Source of the DNA: Candidatus Ozemobacteraceae bacterium
Lineage (GTDB): Bacteria; Muiribacteriota; Ozemobacteria; Ozemobacterales; Ozemobacteraceae
Length of the DNA stretch: 64,000 nt
Reading direction: 5' to 3'
NCBI GenBank assembly: GCA_035373905.1
Contig: DAOSOK010000006.1
Coordinates: 114,189-178,188 of the forward strand
Under the pieces are notes generated by a model. That model was given only the letters and a program-made list of their open reading frames with translations. It was not told where the DNA came from and did not search any database. Of the stretch, positions 1 to 8,198 are shown one piece after another. Each line of letters begins with the position of its first letter. Position 1 is the first letter of the stretch. The position numbers and the translations under genes are program-made.

Positions 1-2
1 AG

Positions 3-200
3 CCGGTCAGCCTGCCGGAGTCGGCCGCTTTTGCGACGGAGGCCGTCGCCATTCCCGAACCTTCCGCAACGGGCACGGAGACGGAGGAAACCATGCCTAC
101 CGAACTACCGTCCAGCATGCCCGATTCGTTCCAGAATATCGGCGGCGAAAGCCACCCGTCTCCCGACTGGAGCGACGTCAAGGATCCGTCGCAGCAATAG
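3..200 (+). CDS. C-terminal end of an unknown protein (5' truncated by window edge)
   Basis: An open frame enters from the left edge and stops with TAG at 198-200. The 65 visible residues are rich in Pro, Ser, Thr and Glu, as in a disordered tail, with no recognisable domain. The stop overlaps the AGGAG ribosome-binding site of the TPR gene that follows 9 bases later, so the two are probably cotranscribed. Function cannot be assigned from this fragment. Confidence 0.55.
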   Translation, partial: PVSLPESAAFATEAVAIPEPSATGTETEETMPTELPSSMPDSFQNIGGESHPSPDWSDVKDPSQQ

Positions 201-209
201 GAGCCTCGG

Positions 210-1028
210 ATGCCCCGATTCTTCGCGTCGAACGCCCTTCTGCCGGCATTATTCGCATGCGCGGCGGTTGCCGCGGAAGGCGGCGAACTGACGAGCTCCC
301 TGAGAACGGCTTCGGAACTGTACAGAACCGGCAGGACCGATGCGGCACGGGAGGAGGCGCTCTCGTTCCAGCGGTATTTTCCCGACAACGTGGAAGCTCT
401 CGTCCTTCTGGGGCTCATCGAGTTCGAGGCGGGCAGATACTCCGATTCGAAGCAGTGGTTCCGATCGGCCTCGCTCAAAGCGCCGCGACATCCCGTCGTG
501 CGGCGGTACAGGAAACTTCTTGACGAGCTCGAGTACCGGAACGGGCCGTTCGATATCTTTCCCCTCCCGCTTCCAGGCCATGACGAGGGGGAAACCGCAA
601 AACGGTTCAGGAAGGCCTGGTTCGGCCCAGTCCCGGCGGCATCCGTCGGCGAAATCCGCCCGCCGGGGCTCGAACCGGTCCTCAGCAGGGATCCGCTCTG
701 GGTTTCCGAGACGGCCGCCCCGCAGGAGCTTCCCGGAGGAGGCTCATCGGGCGAAGAATATGAAACCGCCGGCGGAGCGGCGCTGAAAGAGGCGTTCTAT
801 TTGAAGTCATATATCATGTATTCCCAGGCGGTGGCGCGTCAGCCGGACCATGGCCCCTCTCGTCTCGGACTCGCCCGCGCGGCTATCCAGATGGGAAAAT
901 TCGGCGAAGCTCTCGACGTCCTGTCACCGTTGCTTTCGATCGGCGCACCATCGGAATCGGCGGCGGAAGCGCGCGCCCTGGCCGCAATGGCTCAAAGCCT
1001 CATCGATTCAGGCGGTCATTCCCACTGA
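210..1028 (+). CDS. Secreted TPR-like protein
   Basis: A 272-residue protein with a short N-terminal hydrophobic stretch ending near AFACAAVAA, probably a signal peptide. Residues ~30-110 read as tetratricopeptide-like helices (ASELYRTGRTDAAREE, then ALVLLGLIEFEAGRYSDSKQ). A second helical pair lies near residues 195-265 (KEAFYLKSYIMYSQAVAR). The middle is Pro/Gly-rich and looks disordered. An AGGAG site sits 7 bases before the ATG. The 3' end overlaps the convergent motB-like gene by 13 bases. A scaffold role in the envelope is inferred from TPR content; the partner is unknown. Confidence 0.7.
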   Translation: MPRFFASNALLPALFACAAVAAEGGELTSSLRTASELYRTGRTDAAREEALSFQRYFPDNVEALVLLGLIEFEAGRYSDSKQWFRSASLKAPRHPVVRRYRKLLDELEYRNGPFDIFPLPLPGHDEGETAKRFRKAWFGPVPAASVGEIRPPGLEPVLSRDPLWVSETAAPQELPGGGSSGEEYETAGGAALKEAFYLKSYIMYSQAVARQPDHGPSRLGLARAAIQMGKFGEALDVLSPLLSIGAPSESAAEARALAAMAQSLIDSGGHSH

Positions 1029-1759
1029 GGCTCTCCGCGGGCCTTCGGCTTGCCCGCGAGGATCACGATCTCGACGCGCCTGTTGTTCTCGCGGCCCTCC
1101 TCGGTGATGCCGTCCGTTTCGGGCCGCGAATCGGCGAATCCCTGTGCGGAAAAGCGGCCGGGTTCGAGTCCCTTCTTTTCGGTGAAAAATCTCAGCACCG
1201 AGCACGCGCGCGCCGACGACAGTTCCCAGTTGCTCGGATATACGGAGCTTTTTGCGGGCCGGTCATCGCAATGACTGTCGATCCGGACGAAATGTTTCGA
1301 TTCGCCGATAACCGTCGCAAGGGCCCCGAGAATCTGTTCCCCTTCCGGTTTCAGCGAGGCCGTTCCACCCTGAAAGATCGCCTTGGCGGGCATGCGGATT
1401 TTCACGCCGTCGCTTTCACTCGCAACGAGCACCTGATCGCGCATGTTCAGGCCCTGGATCTGCGTTTTCAACCGCCTCACGATGCGCGGAATCTCGGAGA
1501 CGTTCCGGGGATTGGGCAGGAGAAGAACGCCTTTGCCACCCGAAACGAGCCATTGATACACCCCCTGGTTCCGCGGAGTGCCCATCGGCTGTTCGAATGC
1601 CGACGAGAGGGCCTGCGACTTCTGCTTGTTCGCCTTTTTCATGCCGAACGTCGTGAACATCAGGAGCATCACGAAAAAGCAGAGCATGTTGGTGAGCAGG
1701 TCGCTGTAGGTGAGGCACCAGAGCGGCGCCGTCGGGCCGGTGGATCTTCGGGTGACCAC
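1016..1759 (-). CDS. motB: MotB/OmpA-type stator protein
   Basis: MotB-like peptidoglycan-anchored half of an ion-driven stator. Near the N-terminus a single membrane helix follows PLWCLTYSDLLTNML; the Asp in TYSD (residue 20 from the GTG start) matches the ion-carrying Asp of MotB. The C-terminal half is an OmpA-like domain, including RIDSHCDD, NWELSSARA and a final NNRRVEIVI. The GTG at 1759 is preferred: it lies one base after the motA stop and has a GGGAG site. An upstream TTG at 1798 has no ribosome-binding site. No flagellar genes are nearby, so it may drive flagella, gliding or another transport system. Confidence 0.85.
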   Translation of the reverse strand: MVTRRSTGPTAPLWCLTYSDLLTNMLCFFVMLLMFTTFGMKKANKQKSQALSSAFEQPMGTPRNQGVYQWLVSGGKGVLLLPNPRNVSEIPRIVRRLKTQIQGLNMRDQVLVASESDGVKIRMPAKAIFQGGTASLKPEGEQILGALATVIGESKHFVRIDSHCDDRPAKSSVYPSNWELSSARACSVLRFFTEKKGLEPGRFSAQGFADSRPETDGITEEGRENNRRVEIVILAGKPKARGEPQWE

Positions 1760-1760
1760 C

Positions 1761-2558
1761 CTATTTCGACTCCCCGGCAGCCGAGGTCGGGCTTCCAAGA
1801 AGATGCCGGGAGTGGCCCGGCAGTAGCGCCAGCAGGCGTTCCCGCACGATGCGCGGGTGAGCGCCGGTCGCGATCATCAGGCACCCTCGCAGGATGAGTT
1901 CCCCGTAGAGCTGTTCGCTGTTGCTGCGTTCCTCGATCTTCCGGCCCCAAGGGAGAAGGAACATGTTGGCGGCGAGAGCTCCGTACAGCGTGGTCAGAAG
2001 GGCGAGAGCCATCGACGAGCCGATCGTCGAGGGATCATCCATGTTCCGAAGAAGCGTGACGAGGCCGAGGATCGTGCCGATCAGACCGAACGAGGGAACA
2101 ATGCTGGCGTAGAAATCGATCGACGACTTCACGTCGGCATGCCGCATGGCCCGGGAATGGATCTCGGCCGTCATGACGTCCTCGATGACCTTCGCGTCGA
2201 TCCCGTCGACGGCCATCTGGAGCCCGCGCTGCAGAAAGGGGTTTTCGATCTCGATGAGCTTCTTGTCGAGCGAGAGAACGCCGTTTCTCCTGGCGAGATC
2301 CGAGAGGGAAAGGATCTCCCCGACGATCTTCTGATATTCGAAATCGGCAGGCATTCGGTATGCCTGCCGGATCTGGCCGAACAGAGTCACGATTCGTTCC
2401 CGGCTGTAGGCGATCCAGATGGTTCCGAGAGATCCGCCGAACACGACAAGCACGGACGGAAAATCGAGGAAAGTCATCACGTCGCCGCCGCCCAGTTTGA
2501 GGCCTGTCAGCAGGCTCGAAACGGCGAGCAGGGTTCCGAAGATCGTTATCTTGTCCAC
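1761..2558 (-). CDS. motA: MotA-type stator channel protein
   Basis: A 265-residue inner-membrane protein of the MotA family, partner of the MotB-like protein directly downstream. Visible signs are two N-terminal membrane segments (ITIFGTLLAVSSLL and FPSVLVVFGGSLGTIWIAY), a long cytoplasmic part with the torque-generating region, and a C-terminal pair containing SIVPSFGLIGTILGL and LALLTTLYGALAANMF, the most conserved MotA stretch. The GTG start at 2558 has AGGAG eight bases upstream and gives the usual family length. Third gene of a minus-strand operon. Confidence 0.9.
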   Translation of the reverse strand: MDKITIFGTLLAVSSLLTGLKLGGGDVMTFLDFPSVLVVFGGSLGTIWIAYSRERIVTLFGQIRQAYRMPADFEYQKIVGEILSLSDLARRNGVLSLDKKLIEIENPFLQRGLQMAVDGIDAKVIEDVMTAEIHSRAMRHADVKSSIDFYASIVPSFGLIGTILGLVTLLRNMDDPSTIGSSMALALLTTLYGALAANMFLLPWGRKIEERSNSEQLYGELILRGCLMIATGAHPRIVRERLLALLPGHSRHLLGSPTSAAGESK

Positions 2559-2599
2559 GGGCGGAGCTCCTGGAATGTTCTGGGGGCGGGGGGCCGGGA

Positions 2600-3355
2600 T
2601 CAACCTCTCAGGTCGAACTTGAACACCAGCTCGCTCAGGCCGCCTCCGACGACCTTGAACTCGTCGACGGCGATGTTGAACTTGTACGGTGCCACTTCGG
2701 CAATGCCGAGAACCTGTCCGCGCTTCAGTTTCTTCGCATCGAGCTTGGTCGCGGGGATCTGGAGATCTCGGACGACCTTGTCGCCTTCCATCAGCTTGAT
2801 GCCGAACCCGATGTGCTTCAAACGGCCGTTCTCATCGTCGATGACGTCCCACGACTCCTTGTAGGAAACTTTCAGCCAGTACCGGTGACCGTTGAGAACG
2901 AGCGGCTTGTCGCGCAGAAACTCTTCCTCCTGCGGATGAGGGCTATAGTTGAGCATGCGGACGTAGGAGAACAGGTTGTCCGATTTTTTCACAGTCGCCA
3001 TCGCCGTCGCCGCTTTCACGCGGCTCTCCGGCTGTTTTGCGGTTTTCTTCGCGGGCTGCGTCCGCGCCGCCGTTGCCGCCGCGACTGCTCCGCCCGGTTT
3101 CACCGGGGTGACGGCGATCGGGGCGTTCGTGCTCGGCAGCTCGACCGGCGGAGGAACAAGCGCGAGACTTCCCGGAACGGCTGGCGGCGCGGCGGGGCGG
3201 GCGGGCTGCGCGGTTGACGCACGCTGGTAGCCCGGAACGGCGCTCTTCACCCGCGTCGTGGCAGCCGCCTGCGGCATGGTCGAAGCGGCCCAGGAGAGAC
3301 TTCCCATGATGAGGATCCCCGATCCGATAAAGAACACTTTTTTCTTGTCCACCAT
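2600..3355 (-). CDS. Membrane-anchored Pro/Ala-rich protein of unknown function
   Basis: A 251-residue protein with a short charged N-terminus (MVDKKK), a hydrophobic anchor or signal (VFFIGSGILIMGSLSWA), about 100 residues rich in Ala, Pro and Thr, and a globular C-terminal domain from ~residue 125 (NLFSYVRMLNYSP, HRYWLKVSYKESWDVID). I do not recognise that domain. ATG 3355 is chosen because GGAGGA lies 10 bases upstream. ATGs at 3364 and 3400 (the latter overlapping the preceding stop) lack suitable spacing. Lying between the lipoprotein and motAB, it may be an accessory stator or envelope protein (inference). Confidence 0.65.
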   Translation of the reverse strand: MVDKKKVFFIGSGILIMGSLSWAASTMPQAAATTRVKSAVPGYQRASTAQPARPAAPPAVPGSLALVPPPVELPSTNAPIAVTPVKPGGAVAAATAARTQPAKKTAKQPESRVKAATAMATVKKSDNLFSYVRMLNYSPHPQEEEFLRDKPLVLNGHRYWLKVSYKESWDVIDDENGRLKHIGFGIKLMEGDKVVRDLQIPATKLDAKKLKRGQVLGIAEVAPYKFNIAVDEFKVVGGGLSELVFKFDLRG

Positions 3356-3399
3356 AGAATTCATTCCTCCAGTAATACTCTTGTCAGCCGCTCGCGCCA

Positions 3400-4026
3400 T
3401 CAGTTGTTTCGGGCGCCGCCGTTGATCCAGTTAGAGAGGAGCCCCTGATCGGCGGTCGAGAGAGCCGACCGGTTCTTGGGCATACGGGGGGTTTCGATTC
3501 CCTTGATGCGCTTGATGAGTTTGCTGCTCTGCGCATCATACGGGTAAATAACGGCACCATATCTGGAGCCCTTCATCAGGCTGGTGTAGCTGTTCAGCCG
3601 AAGGCCGGCGGCCGCCGTGCTGTCGTCGTGACAGCCGACGATCGAGCAGTTCACCATCAGAATCGGCAGAACGTTGCGTGAAAAGCTTCCGCCCATCGAA
3701 ACCAGCGTCAGATTGGTCGTCGCGGTCAGGCCGTTGTCGACGGTGACCGTGATGGAATTGGAGTTGTAATCGGTGGCGTTCGCCGTGACCGTATACACCC
3801 CCGGCTGGACGTCAGGAATGGTGAAATTGCCGTTGATATCCGTCTTGACCGTCGTGGTCGACGGCGACGTCATAACGGATGCGGCCGAGATACCAATCCC
3901 CGTCTGGGAATCGACGATCGTTCCCGTGATACTTCCGCGCAATGAGGTACTCGTTCCGCAGCCGGCGGCGGTGAGCAGTGCAACACCCAGCACCAGAGCC
4001 AGGAACACCTGATATCGTTTCAACAT
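3400..4026 (-). CDS. Lipoprotein with carboxypeptidase-regulatory-like domain and CX4CH cytochrome-like domain
   Basis: A 208-residue predicted lipoprotein with a hydrophobic signal ending LLTAAGC, lipid-modified Cys23. Residues ~28-110 form a carboxypeptidase-regulatory-like beta domain (GSITGTIVDSQTGIGISAA; FTIPDVQPGVYTVTA). Residues ~115-208 resemble small cytochrome-like domains of surface lipoproteins: NCSIVGCHDD has a C-x4-C-H arrangement (Cys127, Cys132, His133) and a possible distal ligand Met182 in RMPK. The spacing is four residues, not the usual two, so haem attachment is plausible but unproven. ATG 4026 has AAGGAG upstream. First gene of the operon leading to motAB. Confidence 0.7.
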   Translation of the reverse strand: MLKRYQVFLALVLGVALLTAAGCGTSTSLRGSITGTIVDSQTGIGISAASVMTSPSTTTVKTDINGNFTIPDVQPGVYTVTANATDYNSNSITVTVDNGLTATTNLTLVSMGGSFSRNVLPILMVNCSIVGCHDDSTAAAGLRLNSYTSLMKGSRYGAVIYPYDAQSSKLIKRIKGIETPRMPKNRSALSTADQGLLSNWINGGARNN

Positions 4027-4123
4027 AGAACCCCCACTCCTTCCGTGGTGTGAATCCATACGGTTTCTCATCGGCACATTTCACGGGGAAGTTAAGCGGA
4101 ACTTAGGTACATTTCCCGACCCA

Positions 4124-4132
4124 TGGTATAAT
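4124..4132 (+). promoter_or_regulatory. Extended -10 promoter element just before the pseudopilin operon
   Basis: TGGTATAAT, a consensus extended -10 box, ends six bases before the ATG at 4139. Transcription would begin at or next to the A of the start codon. No ribosome-binding site precedes the ATG (the bases are TCCTCC), so the mRNA is probably leaderless. No good -35 box is seen at 16-18 bases. Confidence 0.6.
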
Positions 4133-4138
4133 TCCTCC

Positions 4139-4663
4139 ATGACCCGGATTGCCACATATCGATCGATCGGGCCGCGCAGGCGCGGCGAAAGCCTCCTGGA
4201 GCTCCTCCTTGCGGCGTGCCTGATGACGGTCGCACTCGTTCCGCTGGTTCAGCTGTATCGCATCTCGCGGGCCCCGGAACGGAAGTCCGAGATGGAATTC
4301 ACCGCAACGCTCCTGGCCCGGCACGTCATCGAGCGCATCGTCGCCCTTCGACATGCCGACCCGGCCTATCTCCCCGGCATGACTCCGGAAGAGCCGATTG
4401 TCTCGACGACCGACGGTTTCCAGGCGGTTTCCGAGCACTTCAAGGGCCTGTTCGGGCGGGAAAACGGTCTCGAAAAGGCAGACAACACCGACCTGTTCAA
4501 CGCTCTCGAACCGTTTCGGTGCCGCATCGACACCTACTACCTCGACGGCGGCTATTACAAGGTCATCGTCTACATCCAGTATGATGAAAGCGGACGCACG
4601 AAGCGGGTCTTCCTGGAACGCCTGTTGCCGGCTCCGACCTCCCTCCAGGAGGACACCCCATGA
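4139..4663 (+). CDS. Pseudopilin-like protein (GspI/PilV type)
   Basis: A 174-residue type IV pilin-like protein. A basic leader ending RRRG precedes ESLLELLLAACLMTVALVPL. Cleavage after Gly puts Glu at +5, the hallmark of prepilin peptidase substrates, followed by the hydrophobic pilin helix. The rest is a small, poorly conserved globular domain. First gene of a six-gene run whose members overlap by a few bases. It would be processed by a prepilin peptidase encoded elsewhere and form part of a pilus tip or secretion pseudopilus. Confidence 0.75.
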   Translation: MTRIATYRSIGPRRRGESLLELLLAACLMTVALVPLVQLYRISRAPERKSEMEFTATLLARHVIERIVALRHADPAYLPGMTPEEPIVSTTDGFQAVSEHFKGLFGRENGLEKADNTDLFNALEPFRCRIDTYYLDGGYYKVIVYIQYDESGRTKRVFLERLLPAPTSLQEDTP

Positions 4664-5106
4664 ACATGCGTCGCGGTATCGGCTCGCTGGAAATCTTTCT
4701 CCTGGCCATTTTCATGGTCATGATGGGCTCGACCCTCGTGATGGTCTGGCAGTTCTCCCGCATCTCCGTGCCCAACGCCCAGCCCGGAAAGGATCTCGTC
4801 ACGGCGTATGAGCATGCCGTGGATCTGCTGGCGAACGATGCCCGAAGAGCACGGGCGATGATCGCCGGCCGCGAGCTCCTGCGCCTCGAGTCCGACGCAG
4901 AAAGCATCGAATGGAGCTTTTCGGGCGGAAACCTCAGGCGCGCGGCCGGTTCCGCCGCTCCGGAAACCGTCGTCAGCGGCATCCGCGAAGGAGGCTTCAC
5001 CACTGCCACCCCGACCCCGGGCCTGTTTTCGATCTGGATGGTCCCGGCCGACGTCTCAGCCATGCCGCTGTTCACATCGTTTGCTTTGCGGGGGAACGGC
5101 CTATGA
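4660..5106 (+). CDS. Minor pseudopilin-like protein
   Basis: A 148-residue protein with a short prepilin-like N-terminus, MNMRRG then IGSLEIFLLAIFMVMMGS. Cleavage after Gly6 puts Glu at +5. The start overlaps the previous stop by four bases (ATGA) and has AGGAGG seven bases upstream, so it is translationally coupled. The globular part (YEHAVDLLANDARRARAMI) resembles GspJ/PilW-like minor pilins only in layout. Confidence 0.65.
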   Translation: MNMRRGIGSLEIFLLAIFMVMMGSTLVMVWQFSRISVPNAQPGKDLVTAYEHAVDLLANDARRARAMIAGRELLRLESDAESIEWSFSGGNLRRAAGSAAPETVVSGIREGGFTTATPTPGLFSIWMVPADVSAMPLFTSFALRGNGL

Positions 5107-5642
5107 TGTCGACTCGTTCCGGCGTCACGCTGTACATGATCCTCGCGATGGTACTCGGGCTCGTGATCATCGGCACGACGTTCGCCCTCAACGCGATGCG
5201 GAAAATTCTGCCGCCGCCGTTCCTGCTCGAACAGAAGGCCGATTACCAGATGGAATCGGCGTTCGTGTTCTGCCTGTCGCGCCTGAACGATCTGAAGGCG
5301 GCATCGGACGAACCTCTCGTCCGCCAGGAAATCGCTCCCGGAGCATGGCTGACGGTTACCGCAAAGCCGGCAGGAAACGACGAATGGATTCTCGACGCCC
5401 GGGTCAAGGCGGAATCGTGGACCCGCACGCTTTCGGCCCGCGCCGTCAGGACACCCGCGGTCTCTCGCCCCCCTCAGGCGGCTGAGAACCCTGTTGCCGT
5501 TCCCACGGCTTCGGAAACCGGGGAAACGGCCACTCCGGTGTCCCCGACATCCCACGGGGCCCCTGCCAGCCGCTGGAGGATCTTTTTCCTGCCTCCCGGC
5601 GAAGGCGCAACCCCGCCCCCCGGGGAAAGGGCGAATCCCTGA
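5103..5642 (+). CDS. Pilin-like single-pass membrane protein without Glu+5
   Basis: A 179-residue protein starting at the ATG that overlaps the preceding stop by four bases. The N-terminus MMSTRSG then VTLYMILAMVLGLVIIG resembles a pilin helix, but position +5 is Met instead of Glu, as in GspK/PilX-like members. The C-terminal ~60 residues are Pro-rich and probably disordered. No known domain is recognised after the helix. Confidence 0.6.
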   Translation: MMSTRSGVTLYMILAMVLGLVIIGTTFALNAMRKILPPPFLLEQKADYQMESAFVFCLSRLNDLKAASDEPLVRQEIAPGAWLTVTAKPAGNDEWILDARVKAESWTRTLSARAVRTPAVSRPPQAAENPVAVPTASETGETATPVSPTSHGAPASRWRIFFLPPGEGATPPPGERANP

Positions 5643-5653
5643 ATCCGCTGTCC

Positions 5654-7747
5654 GTGCCCGGGAAGATGCCCCCCCGGGCGGGAGTCGTGATGATTCTCGT
5701 GATCGTGTTCGGAAGCGTGCTGCTTCTCCTCGGCATCACGCTTCATCAGTATGCCGTCCGGCAGGAGGCAAACATCCACCACATCACCTCCGGCGAGGTC
5801 GCGCATTTTCTCGCCGAGTCCGGTCTGAGCGTTTCCATCCGTTCGGTCAGAAACGCCCTCAAGGCCGCCGGAATCGACGGCGACGCCGGGAGCCTCGAGT
5901 TGCATCGCCTCCTGACCCGTCCCGGGCCGCTCGCCGACACCTCTCTCATGTCGCTTCTCAAGGACACCTGGAACGAGGATCTCCGGGGTTTCGCCGCGGA
6001 GGTCGACCGGTCCGCGAAGATCGGCGTCGAGGTCTGGTTGCGTGAGTTCGTTCCGACCGAGACGGACCCGGCCGTCTGGGCAGACCCGTGCGCGAAAGCG
6101 GGATACCTGTCGATCGAATCCACCGGGGAGTACAAGGGGGTCAGACGAACCCTCGCCGTGAAGCGCCTCGTACATGTATCGAACATCCTTCCCCCGGTGG
6201 TCTCGAAATTCACTCTTCACGTCGCCGACGCCGCGCGCGGGAACGAGGGCAGATATAATATCATACGAAATGATTATGCTGGAGGCATCACCGACGGCCC
6301 GAAGCCCCTCATATGCCTCAACCACGACACGCCCGAATCGCCACTCGAACCGAAAGCTCTCGCCGAGGCCCTGTCGGCGAACGCCCCGCCCGACGTCTGG
6401 AAACATCGTGGCTGGATCTTCCTGGGCGGCCGCCGCGTGCGCCTGCAGATCACCTCCGGCGCCGGCGCGATGGGCGAGATTTTCCACTTCTACGACGTCA
6501 GCAACGTGAACATGTTCCAGGCCGTCCGATTCCGCACGCCGGCAGCACAGCTTCCCGAGATCTTCTCGAGCCCGGCGATGCTGCCCGTCGATCAGGATCC
6601 CCGGCGGCAGATTTCCTACACCCTCGGCCACGGCTTCGTCATCGAAGGGTTCCACGACCGGAGCAGCCGGGCCGACCACGACGCCATGTATCAGGGAAAC
6701 GTCCTCTCGTCGAAGGAAAAGGCGGCGTACGGCGCCCAGTCGTCCCAACTGCATATCTTCGGCGAAGCCCGGAAAGGGTTCCAGTCACGGACGAAGGTCG
6801 TCGGCAACGTCCACGCCGCGTTTCCCAGGTTCGCGAACATCGACGTCACCCCGGAAGAACCGGATGTCGCACGGCAGTTTTCCGCCCTTCGGCCGCCGCC
6901 GATGTATCTGCTCCCTTCGATGGCGGAATCCGACTTCGACCCGGGGCGCATGATCTCCGACGTGCTCGGCCGCAAAACCGGCGGCCCCGTGCTCGTCGCG
7001 GGGCTTCTCTGTCCCGATTACCGGCGATATGCCCCGCTGATGAGCGGCATCGTCGAGCTGCCATACGCCAAGCTCTATAATACAATGCAGGACGTTCTCG
7101 AAAACGCGGTTCCACGCCAGTATCCTTCCGGACAAACGATTCTCGACGCGGATGACGGCGGGACAATCGAGCTGATGCGCGACGCGGCGCTTCTGTACCG
7201 CGGCCGGGCCGAGGCGCCGCACGCGGCCGAGGTGATGCGAAAACGCGCCCGGCGAGAGTTCGGAAGCATCGCCGAGTTCTGGAAGGCATACCTCGACGAG
7301 AAGACGGGCATGCTCCACGTCAACGATCTCGTCCGTATCCGGAACGACGAGAAACTGACGTTCGTCCTCCCGCCCGGTGGGAAAAACCCGCCTTTGAAAG
7401 TGACCGGCGGCGGCCTCGTCGTCCTCGACGAAGGCAACGTGGCCCTCAGGGGTGTCCAGATGACCGCCCCCGGCGACGCCCTGACGATCGTTGCGGTGAA
7501 CGGCTCGACGGTTTCCATCGAGAACGCCCTTCCGAACCACGTGAACGTACTCGCCCCGAAGGCCGACCTCACCGCCCAGGCGCGTATCGACCTGACGGGG
7601 ACCGTCGCCGTCGGAAATCTCCCGCCCGACCCCCGTTCCGCCGGCGGGGTGTTGCGGTACCGGCAGGCGCAGGATCCGACGCAGGCCGGCTATCAGGCGT
7701 TCTACAAGATCCATATAGACGACCGGGACAGCGTGTGGCATGAATAA
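5654..7747 (+). CDS. Large pseudopilin-like protein (697 aa)
   Basis: The N-terminus has a pilin-like helix, RAG then VVMILVIVFGSVLLLLG, without Glu+5. It is followed by the helical stretch AHFLAESGLSVSIRSVRNAL, typical of PilX/GspK-like proteins in which the helix continues into the periplasm. The remaining ~600 residues show no domain I recognise, and the protein is about twice the size of GspK. GTG 5654 lies 11 bases after the previous stop; ATG 5666 is an alternative. A short AT-rich islet occurs at ~6251-6283. It could be the capping subunit of this pseudopilus (inference). Confidence 0.6.
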   Translation: MPGKMPPRAGVVMILVIVFGSVLLLLGITLHQYAVRQEANIHHITSGEVAHFLAESGLSVSIRSVRNALKAAGIDGDAGSLELHRLLTRPGPLADTSLMSLLKDTWNEDLRGFAAEVDRSAKIGVEVWLREFVPTETDPAVWADPCAKAGYLSIESTGEYKGVRRTLAVKRLVHVSNILPPVVSKFTLHVADAARGNEGRYNIIRNDYAGGITDGPKPLICLNHDTPESPLEPKALAEALSANAPPDVWKHRGWIFLGGRRVRLQITSGAGAMGEIFHFYDVSNVNMFQAVRFRTPAAQLPEIFSSPAMLPVDQDPRRQISYTLGHGFVIEGFHDRSSRADHDAMYQGNVLSSKEKAAYGAQSSQLHIFGEARKGFQSRTKVVGNVHAAFPRFANIDVTPEEPDVARQFSALRPPPMYLLPSMAESDFDPGRMISDVLGRKTGGPVLVAGLLCPDYRRYAPLMSGIVELPYAKLYNTMQDVLENAVPRQYPSGQTILDADDGGTIELMRDAALLYRGRAEAPHAAEVMRKRARREFGSIAEFWKAYLDEKTGMLHVNDLVRIRNDEKLTFVLPPGGKNPPLKVTGGGLVVLDEGNVALRGVQMTAPGDALTIVAVNGSTVSIENALPNHVNVLAPKADLTAQARIDLTGTVAVGNLPPDPRSAGGVLRYRQAQDPTQAGYQAFYKIHIDDRDSVWHE

Positions 7748-8195
7748 TACCGATAAATATATGAGGCGAAGGGCGGTGACCCTCGTCGAGATCCTCGTCG
7801 CGGTTGCTCTCCTGAGCGCCGTCATGATCCCCGTTCTCTTCTCGTTCACCGCCGGAAGCCGCGGGCTGGCAATGAGCGCCGAGGACCTGACCGTTCACAC
7901 GGCCGCGATCGAACTGCTCGAACAGGTCATGGCGGCTCCGTTTGACCTGGTTCCGACAGGCACGTTCGCCAACGACAGGATCCGCGACGGCCGGCCGTTC
8001 TCGCCCGCAACGCCCTTGCGGTTTCACATCAGTGACGTTCCCGGCATCGAACGGAAGCTCGAGATCGCCGAGGTCATGAAGGACGGCCGGGTCTGCCTGA
8101 AAAAGGTGACGGTGACGATTGCGCTCTCGTCCGCCGATGCGAAGACGCCGCCCCGTCTCTTTTCGCTCAAATGCCTCCTGGCGAGGGAAAACTGA
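7740..8195 (+). CDS. Pseudopilin-like protein (GspI/PilV type)
   Basis: A 151-residue prepilin-like protein. The basic leader KYMRRRA is followed by VTLVEILVAVALLSAVMIPVL, with Glu at +5; the residue before the cleavage site is Ala instead of Gly. The start overlaps the preceding gene by eight bases. The globular part is short and contains one Cys (GRVCLKK), like small GspI/PilV minor pilins. Confidence 0.75.
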   Translation: MNNTDKYMRRRAVTLVEILVAVALLSAVMIPVLFSFTAGSRGLAMSAEDLTVHTAAIELLEQVMAAPFDLVPTGTFANDRIRDGRPFSPATPLRFHISDVPGIERKLEIAEVMKDGRVCLKKVTVTIALSSADAKTPPRLFSLKCLLAREN

Positions 8196-8198
8196 ACC

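Noticed and set aside
2600..3400. Longer start at ATG 3400 for the Pro/Ala-rich membrane protein
   Set aside because: The overlap with the previous stop is tempting, but GGAGGA lies correctly before ATG 3355 and the anchor starts there.
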